Of a stretch of 64,000 nt of DNA, positions 29,655 to 39,800 are shown in pieces. Source of the stretch: an uncultured Saprospiraceae bacterium. Its GTDB lineage: Bacteria > Bacteroidota > Bacteroidia > Chitinophagales > Saprospiraceae. Within the stretch, counting starts at the first letter, position 1. Every line of letters starts with the position of its first letter. The translations under genes were made by a program, and so were the position numbers. The stretch lies in assembly GCA_937961455.1 (NCBI GenBank), contig CALGNN010000014.1, positions 46,888 to 110,887 on the forward strand, written 5' to 3'. A model generated the notes under the pieces. That model made no database searches. It was given only the letters and a program-made list of their open reading frames with translations, and had not been told where the DNA came from.

Positions 29655-30416
29655 TTAAATACCTAAGGCTTGCCCACCACCAATTTGGATGGTCTCTGCT
29701 GTAATAAATGCTGCTTCTCCACTTGTCAAGAAAGCCACAACTGATGCTACATCTTTAGGTTGCCCTAATCTACCTAACATGATATTATTTGCCCATGAAG
29801 CAAATACTTCTGGCTTGGTAGATTTTATTCCAATATGAAAGTCGGTATCAATGGTACCCGGTGATACTGCATTCACTCGAATTCCATATTCCGCTAAGTC
29901 CTTCGCCAAAGCTCTAGTTATAGTATTAACACCTGCTTTTGATGTACCATACATTCCTGCTCCAGGTCCTCCTGCATTCCATGCTGCATTAGAAGTAAAG
30001 TTGATAATGGTCGGATCAGTTCCTTTTTTCAAGTATGGGATAGCTGCTCTGGAAGCAAAGAAAACAGAATCTAAATTAAGCGCCATGACTGATCTATAAA
30101 ACTCAGTTGTCATTTCTTCAAATCTAGATCTTCCACCTAGTCCTCCTGCATTATTTATTAAGGCGTCAATCTTGCCATACTTTTCTCCGATAGCTTTTAT
30201 ATTTTCAGCAACTGCTGCTTCATCAGTCACATCAAAGCCATAATACTCCGCGGTGTACCCAAGGTCTGTTAATTCTTTTAATCTTGCAGCACCTTTTTCG
30301 TCATCTCGACCGTTTAAAATAACTGTACATCCGTGTTTTCCAAGTTGTCTCGCAACTTCAAAGCCTATACCACCAGTTGCTCCAGTGACTATCGCTATTT
30401 TTCCTTGTAAATTCAT
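29655..30416 (-). CDS. Short-chain dehydrogenase/reductase, probable DEH reductase
   Basis: A 253-aa SDR with the cofactor motif TGATGGIG (11-18), NNAG (88-91), Ser142, and the catalytic Y156-x3-K160 (YGTSK). In alginate-using bacteria an SDR at this place reduces 4-deoxy-L-erythro-5-hexoseulose uronate (DEH) to 2-keto-3-deoxygluconate, and the kinase gene follows directly. An alternative is a KduD-type 5-dehydrogenase acting on the pectin-derived isomer. No kduI gene is present here, which favours DEH reductase. The cofactor preference is not certain; the residue after the second strand (NGRDD) carries an Arg, which is compatible with NADPH. Confidence 0.8.
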   Translation of the reverse strand: MNLQGKIAIVTGATGGIGFEVARQLGKHGCTVILNGRDDEKGAARLKELTDLGYTAEYYGFDVTDEAAVAENIKAIGEKYGKIDALINNAGGLGGRSRFEEMTTEFYRSVMALNLDSVFFASRAAIPYLKKGTDPTIINFTSNAAWNAGGPGAGMYGTSKAGVNTITRALAKDLAEYGIRVNAVSPGTIDTDFHIGIKSTKPEVFASWANNIMLGRLGQPKDVASVVAFLTSGEAAFITAETIQIGGGQALGI

Positions 30417-30465
30417 AAATTTATATTTCTAAAAAATAATTTGTTATTAATATTTGATTATTGTT

Positions 30466-31788
30466 TTATGTAGTTTTTAATGCTTCAATTTTAGGACAAA
30501 GTAACCAAATTGATGCAACTACTATTAAGACCAAAACTGCACCAATTATAAAGACTCCCGAATAATTTCCTCCCGCAACAACCATAGGTACTACATAAGT
30601 CAACCCAGCTGCTGCTAATTTTGCTGCCATTCCCGCTAATCCTGATAATGTTCCAACCGATTTTCCACTTAGTAAATCACTTGGTATGGTCTGTATGTTA
30701 CCTACAGCAGTTTGGAAGCCAAACAAAATTACGGCCATAATAATAACAGCAATAACTGGTGAACCTGGAGATGCCATCATTAATAAAGAAGGTAGCATTA
30801 TTGCACAACCTATTGCGATTGTAGTCTTCCTAACTTTATTAGTACTCCAACCTTTCTTAAAGAATTGCTTAGCAATTAATCCTCCAAACCAAGCTCCGAG
30901 CATTGCACCAAAGAAAGGAACCCATCCATATATTACGATTCCCTTGACATCCATATTGAATACGTTGGTCAAATAATTAGGAATCCATACAACGAATAAC
31001 CACCATATTGGATCAATCGCAGCGGAAGCAAGAATTACGCCCCAACTTTCTTTAAAGCCTAATATTTGACCAATACTTTTGGCTTTTTCATCTTGGGCAT
31101 TTGCCTCATCTAAAGCTATCTCATTTTGCTGTCCTGATAATATATAATTTTGTTCTGACTCTGTAAGCCATGGGTGCTTTTTTGGTGGCCCTTTAACTAT
31201 GATCATCCATGGAATTAACCACAAAAGACCAATAGCCCCTATCATAATAAAGATGGTCTGCCAAGTAAAATTTAAGGCAAGTATTCCAATAACAGGAATC
31301 GAGATCATAGCACCAAATGATGCTCCAAAATTGAATATTCCTTGGGCGACCGCTCGTTCATCAGTCGGAAACCACTCAGCATTTCCTTTGGCTGCACCAG
31401 GCCAATTACCCGCTTCAGATAGTCCTAGAAGCACTCTCATAAATGAGAAGCTCATAAATCCTTTTGCAAAGGCATGCATGGCAGTTGCCAAAGACCAAAC
31501 TCCTAATGATATGATAAAACCAAAACGGGTCCCAAGTCTATCAAAAATTCTCCCAAAAAGAATTTGTCCAAAAGCATAGGCCAAAATAAATGCCGTCCCT
31601 ATATTTCCATAAATGGTTCTTCGAGCATCTGCATCCAAACCAGGATAAAGTTCTTCTGCAATACTAGACTCCCATAATACAGCAAAGGCTTGCCTATCAA
31701 TATAATTAATTACAGCAGCAATGGCGATCAAAGTAATAACCCACCAACGTAATCCTCCTACTTTCCTAGAATCTGCTACTTTAATCAT
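30466..31788 (-). CDS. MFS hexuronate-type transporter (ExuT/ACS family)
   Basis: A 440-aa inner-membrane carrier of the anion:cation symporter branch of the MFS. The first helix contains the INYIDRQAF motif of this branch. The helix 2-3 loop has LFGRIFDRLGTRFGF, and helix 4 has RVLLGLSEAGNWPGAAKGNAEWFP, as in ExuT-type uronate transporters. The start overlaps the stop of the KdgF-like gene by 4 bp, showing translational coupling. By context it imports the unsaturated monouronate or DEH formed in the periplasm by the PL17 lyase. Confidence 0.88.
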   Translation of the reverse strand: MIKVADSRKVGGLRWWVITLIAIAAVINYIDRQAFAVLWESSIAEELYPGLDADARRTIYGNIGTAFILAYAFGQILFGRIFDRLGTRFGFIISLGVWSLATAMHAFAKGFMSFSFMRVLLGLSEAGNWPGAAKGNAEWFPTDERAVAQGIFNFGASFGAMISIPVIGILALNFTWQTIFIMIGAIGLLWLIPWMIIVKGPPKKHPWLTESEQNYILSGQQNEIALDEANAQDEKAKSIGQILGFKESWGVILASAAIDPIWWLFVVWIPNYLTNVFNMDVKGIVIYGWVPFFGAMLGAWFGGLIAKQFFKKGWSTNKVRKTTIAIGCAIMLPSLLMMASPGSPVIAVIIMAVILFGFQTAVGNIQTIPSDLLSGKSVGTLSGLAGMAAKLAAAGLTYVVPMVVAGGNYSGVFIIGAVLVLIVVASIWLLCPKIEALKTT

Positions 31789-32159
31789 AAGTCTAGCATT
31801 TCATGTCCTAGGAAATCTTCTCTAGCTGGGCTAAACACATCAATTAATACACCTGGCTTGGTACATACACAACCATGCATTTCTTTAACCGGTATATAAA
31901 AAGAGTCTCCACCTTTTAAAGTTCTTACATCATCACCAATGGTCATTTCAAATTCACCACTTTCAACATAAGTAACTTGAGAATGATAGTGCTTATGCAT
32001 AACTCCAACAGCTCCAGCTTCAAAATGTACTTTCACTAACATAATTTTGCCATCATATCCCATTATTTGTCTTTTCAAACCCGGTCCTACTTCTTCCCAT
32101 GGTGTTTCTTGTCCAATGAAATAAGCTTTAGTTGGTTCTATTTTATCATGTAAACTCAT
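31785..32159 (-). CDS. kdgF: KdgF-like cupin, unsaturated uronate linearisation
   Basis: A 124-aa single-domain cupin. KdgF proteins convert the cyclic unsaturated uronate released by lyases to the linear keto form. The metal-site residues are visible as H55, H57, Q61 and H95 (in MHKHYHSQ and EMHGC). GDSFYIP (about 84-90) is the second cupin motif. The gene sits between the PL17 lyase gene (2-bp gap) and the uronate transporter (4-bp overlap), which fits a role directly after depolymerisation. No signal peptide is present, so it acts in the cytoplasm, on monomers already imported. Confidence 0.85.
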   Translation of the reverse strand: MSLHDKIEPTKAYFIGQETPWEEVGPGLKRQIMGYDGKIMLVKVHFEAGAVGVMHKHYHSQVTYVESGEFEMTIGDDVRTLKGGDSFYIPVKEMHGCVCTKPGVLIDVFSPAREDFLGHEMLDL

Positions 32160-32161
32160 CG

Positions 32162-34399
32162 TTATTTTATTTTAAATATTTTTGAGACCCCTTGCCAGGT
32201 CCATTCTTTTTGATTAATAATTATTGAATGATTTTTTTGTCTTGTGTTATCTGCCTGAGACAAAAACAAAATATACTTTTCTTTTGAATGTAATTCAATT
32301 TCTACGACAGTATATTCAGCATCATCTCGAATGGTTTTTAAGCCTGAAATTTGAGAAAATGGTTTAAGCGGGATTTCAGTTACTGGATCATAAGTTCCAT
32401 GAGATTCAATCACATTTATAAAACATGTATTGCTATCCCCAGTTCGCCTTTGAATATATACTTGTTCAGGTCTTAAATTAAAATTAGGATCGTTTGCTCC
32501 AGCTCTTGCAAAAATAAATTCATCTCCTTCTTGCCCAGCAGTACTTATCGTATAAAAATTGTTATTTGCCATCCAACACATTTGATTGAATGATTGATCT
32601 GCAATCAAATTTCCTTCATACCATAAATGTTGGTAACCATAGTCTTTTCCTAAAACATTTAATTGCGAGCTTTCTTTATTGATCGTTTGGCTTGTTGACA
32701 AGAGATGACCCATATACCAGTATGGAAGATCGTATTGATGTGTGCTTTGAGCATCGGCCCTAAATACATCAATAATAATTGGTTTAATGAGTGCTTCATC
32801 ATTATAGCTTATAAGTGTTCTGTGCATTTTAACTCCCTTATAGGCTGTGCTATCAATTGCACTTAATATTTGAAAATTAGCCTCGTCAATACTTGCATTA
32901 TACAAAACAGGATGAGCCGCTTCACCTTTCTTAACAGAGGCTTCATAATGTGAAACTTCATCAACTACTAAGGTATTATGGCCTATTGTCTGTTTTCCAA
33001 AGCTTCTGTTCTCTGGCAGATATCTACCTCCACCTTTTTGATCCACATTGACCCAGCGTACAGCTCCATAATCTTGTAAAACTTCACCTTTAGCATCATG
33101 AAGCGCAATAGATAATTTATCAAAGTGACCATGCCCCATTCCTTGAGCGGAATACTTAAATACTAAATCTAAGTCTTCTGCCCTAACGACTCCTACTCCA
33201 CCTTCATTTCCATCCTTCCCATCACCAAATGTAATTGATCGTTTTTGAAATGAGCTTACTTTTCCTTCTTTCAAAGCCTGCGCCACCTTAAAGCCTGTTT
33301 CATCTAAGACTACTTTATTTTGTTTTTCTACGATGGACAACAAGTCTGCATTATCTTCTTTATAATAATACATGGCATCAACGGCAGTAACTATTTCTCT
33401 TGCATTAATTGACATACCTTTGAGTGCATCATTGAATGAGAAAAATAAACCCCTTGAATCTGAGAGCTGAAGCAATGCATCAACTGCCTTGGATAGTACT
33501 TCATCTCTATAGTTAAATATGTCTAATTCTGGCTTTTTGTTTTGTAAGGCTTTTCCAAAAACAAGGAAAGGAAATATCGCATACCTTAAATAATAAGGCC
33601 CTTCACTAAAGTAACCATCAGGAGAAAATGAATAATCAAGTTGTGCTAAAAACCCAGCCTTTTGCACCCCTTTAATTTTCAAAAAGCCGCCATCATTATC
33701 AACTTCATTTTGATCAATGCCATCATTTGACAAACCATATAATGCACGTTGAATTAATTCTTCATGATTCATAGCTAAACCAATCATCCCTACAGCAGCG
33801 TTTGCCCAAGTGCTGTGATTATGTATCCTATTAAAAAATTTTGGATTTTCAATCGAAAGAAAATTTGCAAAAGGAATGAATAAATCTTCTTCTAAAACTT
33901 TTCTTTCTTTCTGAGTTAAATAATTATAGATACAATCGTAAGCCTGACTTACATACACCAACCAATTCGCATCATTTAAACATTGCCAAAAAATCTTTCC
34001 CGTTGCATAAGATTTCATGGTTGGATGCAAAGGCAATGTGGGATACATTTCAGCATAAGCTAGTAGGCAGTCCTTTACATACTTAGCATATTTTTCTTCA
34101 CCGGTGATCTGATAGATATTTCCTGCCTTTTGAAGAATAAAGAAGTTTCTTTTGTGCCGCTCATGGCTATAACCTCCGGCCATGTCAACAGGTATTGGCA
34201 CCTGGACACCAAGTAATATTTCTTTGTCCACTTCATGCATCGCCTCTTCGAGCGTTTTATCGAATAGTGGAACTGTTCCTAAATTTGCTTTGATTTTATT
34301 AACGCCAGCTGCTGTCAATATTAGACTAGGGCGATCGTTAGATTGAGCCATAGTAGCTTGAACTAAAAATAAACATATGAGCGTAATAAATATTCGCAT
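32162..34399 (-). CDS. PL17 family oligoalginate lyase
   Basis: An exolytic alginate lyase that releases unsaturated monouronate from alginate oligosaccharides, probably in the periplasm. The 745-aa protein has a signal peptide (about 1-19, ending MAQ). An N-terminal alpha/alpha toroid carries NHSTWANAAVGMIG with the catalytic Asn194-His195 pair, and SPDGYFSEGPYYLRYA with the catalytic Tyr region (about 259-274). The heparinase II/III-like C-terminal beta-sandwich has the GMGHGHFDKL metal/catalytic His segment and QTIGHNTLVVDE. Length and all motifs match PL17, near Alg17C. It is the first gene of the six-gene catabolic operon and has its own candidate promoter upstream. Confidence 0.92.
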   Translation of the reverse strand: MRIFITLICLFLVQATMAQSNDRPSLILTAAGVNKIKANLGTVPLFDKTLEEAMHEVDKEILLGVQVPIPVDMAGGYSHERHKRNFFILQKAGNIYQITGEEKYAKYVKDCLLAYAEMYPTLPLHPTMKSYATGKIFWQCLNDANWLVYVSQAYDCIYNYLTQKERKVLEEDLFIPFANFLSIENPKFFNRIHNHSTWANAAVGMIGLAMNHEELIQRALYGLSNDGIDQNEVDNDGGFLKIKGVQKAGFLAQLDYSFSPDGYFSEGPYYLRYAIFPFLVFGKALQNKKPELDIFNYRDEVLSKAVDALLQLSDSRGLFFSFNDALKGMSINAREIVTAVDAMYYYKEDNADLLSIVEKQNKVVLDETGFKVAQALKEGKVSSFQKRSITFGDGKDGNEGGVGVVRAEDLDLVFKYSAQGMGHGHFDKLSIALHDAKGEVLQDYGAVRWVNVDQKGGGRYLPENRSFGKQTIGHNTLVVDEVSHYEASVKKGEAAHPVLYNASIDEANFQILSAIDSTAYKGVKMHRTLISYNDEALIKPIIIDVFRADAQSTHQYDLPYWYMGHLLSTSQTINKESSQLNVLGKDYGYQHLWYEGNLIADQSFNQMCWMANNNFYTISTAGQEGDEFIFARAGANDPNFNLRPEQVYIQRRTGDSNTCFINVIESHGTYDPVTEIPLKPFSQISGLKTIRDDAEYTVVEIELHSKEKYILFLSQADNTRQKNHSIIINQKEWTWQGVSKIFKIK

Positions 34400-34472
34400 T
34401 TAATTAGTGCTAATTGTGGTTTAAATTATTAAAACTTATGCAGCAAGTGATATTGCTACATGGAGAGAAAAT

Positions 34473-34480
34473 CAAATTTA
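34473..34480 (-). promoter_or_regulatory. Candidate -7 promoter element for the lyase/catabolism operon
   Basis: On the minus strand these bases read TAAATTTG, matching TAnnTTTG. They lie about 73 bp upstream of the PL17 start and downstream of the two hairpins that end the SusCD unit. The best TTTG further upstream is 25 bp away, slightly too far, so this is only a candidate. Confidence 0.4.
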
Positions 34481-34519
34481 AATCTGTAATTGCAAATATT
34501 CTTTTCAAACTCTTGTCTT

Positions 34520-34556
34520 TAAAAAGAATGGAGAATTTATCCTCCATTCTTTTATG
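34520..34556 (-). terminator. Second terminator after the SusCD-PKD unit
   Basis: AAAAGAATGGAG (34522-34533) pairs with CTCCATTCTTTT (34542-34553). On the minus strand it is followed by five T. It lies about 95 bp beyond the PKD-protein stop. Confidence 0.8.
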
Positions 34557-34616
34557 AAAAAAACTCATAGATTTAATATCTATTCGTGACTAACTTCTAA
34601 ACTGTATTAAGAACTT

Positions 34617-34649
34617 CAAAAATGTACTTTCAAAATTTTTGGTACATTC
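34617..34649 (-). terminator. First terminator directly after the PKD lipoprotein gene
   Basis: AATGTAC at 34621-34627 pairs with GTACATT at 34642-34648 across a 14-nt loop. On the minus strand a run of five T follows. It begins 3 bp after the stop of the PKD gene. Confidence 0.6.
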
Positions 34650-34650
34650 T

Positions 34651-35499
34651 TTATTCTATAGTGATTAAATCTAATCTAGATTCCACACCTACGTTGCTGA
34701 TATAAATTGCAACCTCAGAACTAGAGCCTGAATTAAATTCAAGTGACTCTGATACATAAGTACTCGCATCACTTTGATCGTTCATAGTGACACTAGCAAT
34801 GGTAGCTCCATCAATATCCAATGGATCAGAAACAGCTTTATTTAAAACTGAAACTGTTAATGTACCAACTGGCGAAGTCTTCATGGTATAGTACCAGTTT
34901 AATTTATAATCTGTACCAGGCAAAACCGTGATTAATTGATACCCAATCCTGTCTCCTGCCGCTGGAAATTTAGCGGACTGTGTTCCTTCAAATACTGGGC
35001 TTTGAGTAATTTGAATAACACCACCAAGGGAGCTATTCCTCCAAGAATCTCTTCCATCACCTAAGCCATCAGGCAGTGTACCATCTTCAAAATCATTCTC
35101 TAATATTGTTGGAGTAAATACAATTACTGGTTCAATGATTTCAATGGTTTTTGAAATCGTATTACTTTGATTCAACTTATCTGTTGCTGTCAATGTAATG
35201 GTATATTCTCCATCTTGATCATAAACTGCAGTTGGATTTTTTGCCGTAGACGTTTGACCATTCCCTAAATCCCAGGAGTAATCAGTTGCACTCCCTGATA
35301 AATTTTCAAAATTAATTACGGTATAATCTCCCTCATCTGGTGTAAATACAAAATTGGCAGATGGTGGTGTTAAATCCGGCAAAGAACCTGCTTCAGGTAA
35401 TGGTTCCTCGATGCATGAACTTACAACAAAGATCAATGCAAAAATTGCTAAGCAATTAACTATTGAATTTATTGAAAATATATTTTTAGAATTTTTCAT
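34651..35499 (-). CDS. PKD-domain surface lipoprotein, probable alginate-binding protein
   Basis: A 282-aa lipoprotein with lipobox VSSC (Cys about residue 29). Residues about 45-125 form one PKD domain (ANFVFTPDEGDYTVINF, YSWDLGNGQTS, YTITLTATDK). The C-terminal part (about 135-282) is a beta-sandwich with a FEDGTLPDG start and an ISNVGVESRLDLITIE end, resembling a carbohydrate-binding module. It occupies the SusE/SusF position directly after susD (21-bp gap). In alginate loci of other Bacteroidota, PKD lipoproteins in this position bind the polysaccharide at the cell surface. Binding to alginate is inferred from the locus. Confidence 0.8.
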   Translation of the reverse strand: MKNSKNIFSINSIVNCLAIFALIFVVSSCIEEPLPEAGSLPDLTPPSANFVFTPDEGDYTVINFENLSGSATDYSWDLGNGQTSTAKNPTAVYDQDGEYTITLTATDKLNQSNTISKTIEIIEPVIVFTPTILENDFEDGTLPDGLGDGRDSWRNSSLGGVIQITQSPVFEGTQSAKFPAAGDRIGYQLITVLPGTDYKLNWYYTMKTSPVGTLTVSVLNKAVSDPLDIDGATIASVTMNDQSDASTYVSESLEFNSGSSSEVAIYISNVGVESRLDLITIE

Positions 35500-35520
35500 T
35501 TTTTAAATTTAATGTGTCAA

Positions 35521-36879
35521 TTAATATCCAGGATTTTGAATTAACAAACCTTCACTTACATTTATTTCTCCTTGAGGTATAGGTAATAAAACATCAGTAG
35601 GCTCAAAAGTCTCTCCTTCATCACTTGCGAATGCAGATAAAACTTCATTGGCTCTGCCGAATCTAACCAAGTCATAAAATCTGTGGTTTTCAAAAGCTAG
35701 CTCAATTCTTCTTTCGTCAAGTAACAAGTCTTTTGTTAGAGATTGCCCATCACCCAGCGTAGACATTCCTGCTCTTTCTCTTACAAGATTATATGATGCG
35801 ATAGCTACAGCATTGGAAGTAAATACTTCACCAGCTAAAATGGCCTCTGCATGCATTAATAAGACATCTGCATATCTCATTACAATCCAATCATTTCCAC
35901 ACAGTCTTGCATCTGAGGATTGTGTCATCCATTTTCCAGTTTCAGCAGGATTATTTGGATTAAAAAGTGTCGCTGACCGAATCAATTCATCTGCTGTAAT
36001 ACTTGCAATGAAATCATCTGTTACATAATTTAATCCACTTACTGCACCTCCAGCTGTCATCTCAAACGAATAATCTTGACTTTCATTTGAATCATCATCC
36101 AAATAAGGAATTGCAAAAATCACTTCTCCATTCCCTTCTGAATAAAAGACATCATGATAGTCCGCTTCTAAAGCGTAGGCACCTGAAGCAACCAATGAAG
36201 ACAAAACAGATTCTGCACCTGAATAGTCCCCCATAGTCAATCTTACTTTTCCAAGCAAGGCAGCAGCAGCTCCACTTGTCGCTCTGCCATATGAATTTGT
36301 AGTTGGTAATAAAGAACTCGCATCAGCTAAATCTGCTTCAATAGCAGTAAGAACTTCATTTGGATCGTCCTTGCTGAAATAGTCTTTATCAGATGGAATA
36401 ATTACTCTATCAATAATAGGTACACCTCCAAAAGCTCTAACCAAATTAAAATGAGATAATGCTCTAGCGTACTTAGCCTCACCTTCAAACTTATTCGATG
36501 TACTTTGATCCGTAACTACATCCAAATTTTCCAAAACTCTATTGGCTCTAAAAATAACATTGTAATTAGCACTCCAATAATCTCCAATAGCAAGATTAGT
36601 GGGTTGTACATCAAAGCTTTCAAACTGTGCCCAATCACCCTCACTTGATTTAGTTCTGGTATTATCAGAGCGCATTTCTGTCATAGCAAACTCTCTTAAT
36701 GGCACGTCTTGCATACCATCATAAATTGCAATGACACCTGATTCAACTTCAGCAGGCGTTGAATAATAACCTGATTCTCCAATTTCTGAAATTGGATTTA
36801 AATTCAATTGATCTGTGCAGCTTGCTAGCATGAACACTAAACAGGCTAAACCAAGAATATGTATTTTATAATTTTTCAT
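35521..36879 (-). CDS. susD-like: SusD-like glycan-binding lipoprotein (RagB/SusD)
   Basis: A 452-aa surface lipoprotein with lipobox LASC (Cys about residue 21). It has the RagB/SusD order: an LNLNPISEIGESGYYSTPAE start, TPR-like helices with the NYNVIFRANRVLENL segment, AKYARALSHFNLVRAFGGVPI, and a C-terminal LLDERRIELAFENHRFYDLVRFGRA followed by LLPIPQGEIN. It would bind oligosaccharide on the cell surface and close over the SusC barrel. It starts 10 bp after the susC stop, so the two form one operon. The substrate (alginate) is inferred from the lyase and uronate enzymes downstream. Confidence 0.95.
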   Translation of the reverse strand: MKNYKIHILGLACLVFMLASCTDQLNLNPISEIGESGYYSTPAEVESGVIAIYDGMQDVPLREFAMTEMRSDNTRTKSSEGDWAQFESFDVQPTNLAIGDYWSANYNVIFRANRVLENLDVVTDQSTSNKFEGEAKYARALSHFNLVRAFGGVPIIDRVIIPSDKDYFSKDDPNEVLTAIEADLADASSLLPTTNSYGRATSGAAAALLGKVRLTMGDYSGAESVLSSLVASGAYALEADYHDVFYSEGNGEVIFAIPYLDDDSNESQDYSFEMTAGGAVSGLNYVTDDFIASITADELIRSATLFNPNNPAETGKWMTQSSDARLCGNDWIVMRYADVLLMHAEAILAGEVFTSNAVAIASYNLVRERAGMSTLGDGQSLTKDLLLDERRIELAFENHRFYDLVRFGRANEVLSAFASDEGETFEPTDVLLPIPQGEINVSEGLLIQNPGY

Positions 36880-36889
36880 TTGTCTTTTT

Positions 36890-39800
36890 TTAGAATGCTA
36901 AATTGATTCCTGCGGAAACGGTTCTATAGATAGGTGCTGGACCTCTTTGATATCCCCAAGTTAAAGGATTTCCTAATCCTTGGTCAACACCCTCAGGATT
37001 GAAACCAACATAATTCTCAGCAGTTCTATAAATTAAATTTTGACCACTCACATAAAGTCTTAAATTTCCAATACCTACTCTTTTTAAACCATTTGGAGCA
37101 AAACTGTAACCTAGAATAACATTTCTAAGTGATAGGTAATCTGCATCTTGTATATCATCGCTTGTAAATATTCTTTGTACAACCAAATCAGCATCTTCAA
37201 AACCAGAGATATAATCTTGATTTGAAGAAAACTCATTCTTGATGTATTGAGATGATATATTTCTAACTTCAGCTCCTTGAGATCCATTTACCATTACTGT
37301 AAGATCAAATGATTTAAAATTGAAGGAGTTATTCCAGCTCCAAACCAAATCAGGATAAGGTGAACCTAATATGGTTCTATCATCAGGATCAATTACACCA
37401 TCTCCATTCAAATCTTTCACATAAATGTCCTGTGATTGTGCATTAATTGGATAAAACGGATTTTTCAAATATTCAAAACCAATTTCTTCAGACACCACAT
37501 AACCATAAAAAGAAGATATTGGATTTCCTTCAAGGGCGATCCATTCAGCAGGTCTCTTAGAATCTACTGTACTAATTAATCCACTACTTCCAGCAAAATC
37601 TACAAGCGTGTTTTGATTGTGCGTAAGTAAAGCAGAAGTTGTCCACTTTAATGAACTACTGCTTAGAGGTCTTGCGATTAATTCTAATTCATAACCTTTA
37701 TTCTCTACGATACCTCTGTTAACCAAAGCAGATTCAAAACCAGTAATTGAAGGAACAGGTAAGTCTAATAATAAATCTTCACTGGTTCGATTGTAGTAAT
37801 CAAATGAAACTCCAAATTTACCTGATAAGAAAGATATATCAACACCTGGATTCCACTCAACTAATTTCTCCCATCTTAACTCAGAGTTTGAGATATTCAG
37901 TGCATTAAAACCAATTGCTCCACCACCAATCGCTGTACCAACAGGTGCTAACAAACCGATATGATCGTACTGTCCAATACCAGAGTTGGAGCCAGTAATT
38001 CCATAACTGAATCTCAATTTCATTTCATCAATAAAGTCATTTTCTCTTAAGAAACCTTCTTCAGATACTCTCCATCCTGCAGATACTGCAGGAAAAAATC
38101 CAAACTTATTATCAGGACCAAATTTTGAACTTCCATCTGCTCTCGCACTCAATGAAAGTAGGTACTTATCATCAAAAGCATAATTCAATCTAGAAATATA
38201 AGACACCAAAGTCTCCTTCCAAGCTGCAGTCTCTGCTCCTACCACATTAGCCGCAGGAATGGTTTGAATTAAATCACTATCATATCCAGCAGCTTCTATT
38301 TCTGAAAATATATTATTCCAATTTTCATATGCATATCCTACTACTACATTAATTTCATGCTTGTTAAATGCCTTATCAAAATTCAAAGTACTCTCTGATA
38401 TTAAGTGCGTTCTGTTTGAGTTTTGCAAAATTGATTCAGAATCAGCAGCTCCGTTTCTTGAAGCTAAGACTCCTGCCCAACTTGTATTTTCTGTAAATCT
38501 AATATCACCACCAATCGTTTGTTTGAAGTATAGATCTTCAGTCAGATTTATATTTACAAATGCATTGGAATAAATTTTAGTTTGTTTCTTTCTTCTATCT
38601 CTTTCTAAGACTTTAGCGTAAGCGCTTTGATTGGATGTACCACTAATGTCAGTGCCACTATCTTCGCTAGGTGCTCCTGCTATTAAGTCATAGTCATCAA
38701 ACATTCTTTCCATGGCGTAGTCTCCTACTTGAGCATTTGCCCATCTGCCATTTTCTCTAAATCTATTTACATATTTAATATTGTCTTCATCTAAATACAA
38801 TGGCAACCATGCATGTTGTCTTACACCATCATGAACTCCTATAGGAAACCTCCTTTGTTCTGTAAATGACGGGTTAACAGTCACACCAAACGATAGTCTG
38901 CTATTAACTTTTGTATTTAAGTTAAGTCTGAAATTAATTTTCTCATAGTTATCGGTAAGAAGCACTCCTTGGTCATCTAGATAACTTAGTGATGCTCTAA
39001 ACTTTGTATTCTTAGTACCACCTCTAGCAGATAAAGCATGTGATTGTATGATACCTCCATCAAACATGACCTCTTCCCAATTCGTTCCTTCAATACCAGC
39101 ATTTTGAAGTGCTTCAACATATTGCAACTTCTCAGGCAATTCTCCACCATTGTTTTCTCTTGTATAAGCTAACCAATCTGATACGGTCGTAAGTACTCCC
39201 GTAGATGGAACTGATTTAGATCCAATGTAACTATCATAATTAAATTTCACTGGCCCCTCTTTTCCTTCCTTGGTCGTTATCATGATAATCCCATTTGCAC
39301 CTCTCGATCCATATATGGCTGCAGAAGCTGCATCTTTTAAAATCTCAATGGATTGAATATCATTCATATCCAAACTTGAAAGGAAGTCTGGGTCAGTTCC
39401 TACAGATATTCCATCAACAACAACTAAGGGATTAGAATCAAATGAGATAGATCCCTGACCTCGTATTCTTATTGTTGGAGCTTCACCTGCAGCCGGATTA
39501 GAGCTTTGGATATTCACACCCGCAACTTGTCCAACCAGCGCATCATCCACTCTTGAAAGAGGGATTTGGTCAAGATTTTCATTGGTAACTTTTGAAATTG
39601 AACCTGTAAGGTGTGATTTCTTCTGTTTACCATATCCAATTACGATGACCTCATCAAGTGTTTTGCTATCAAGTGATAGATTAATGGAAAGATTGGAACT
39701 ACCATCAAGTACAATTTCTTGTGTTGTATATCCGATGTAGCTTACAAGCAAAACATCACTTGTCTTAGCTTCGATTTCAAAATTTCCATCTATATCAGTC

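Noticed and set aside
29655..30416. KduD-type pectin enzyme identity for the SDR
   Set aside because: No KduI or pectin lyase gene is present, and the neighbours are alginate-type (PL17), so DEH reductase is the better call.
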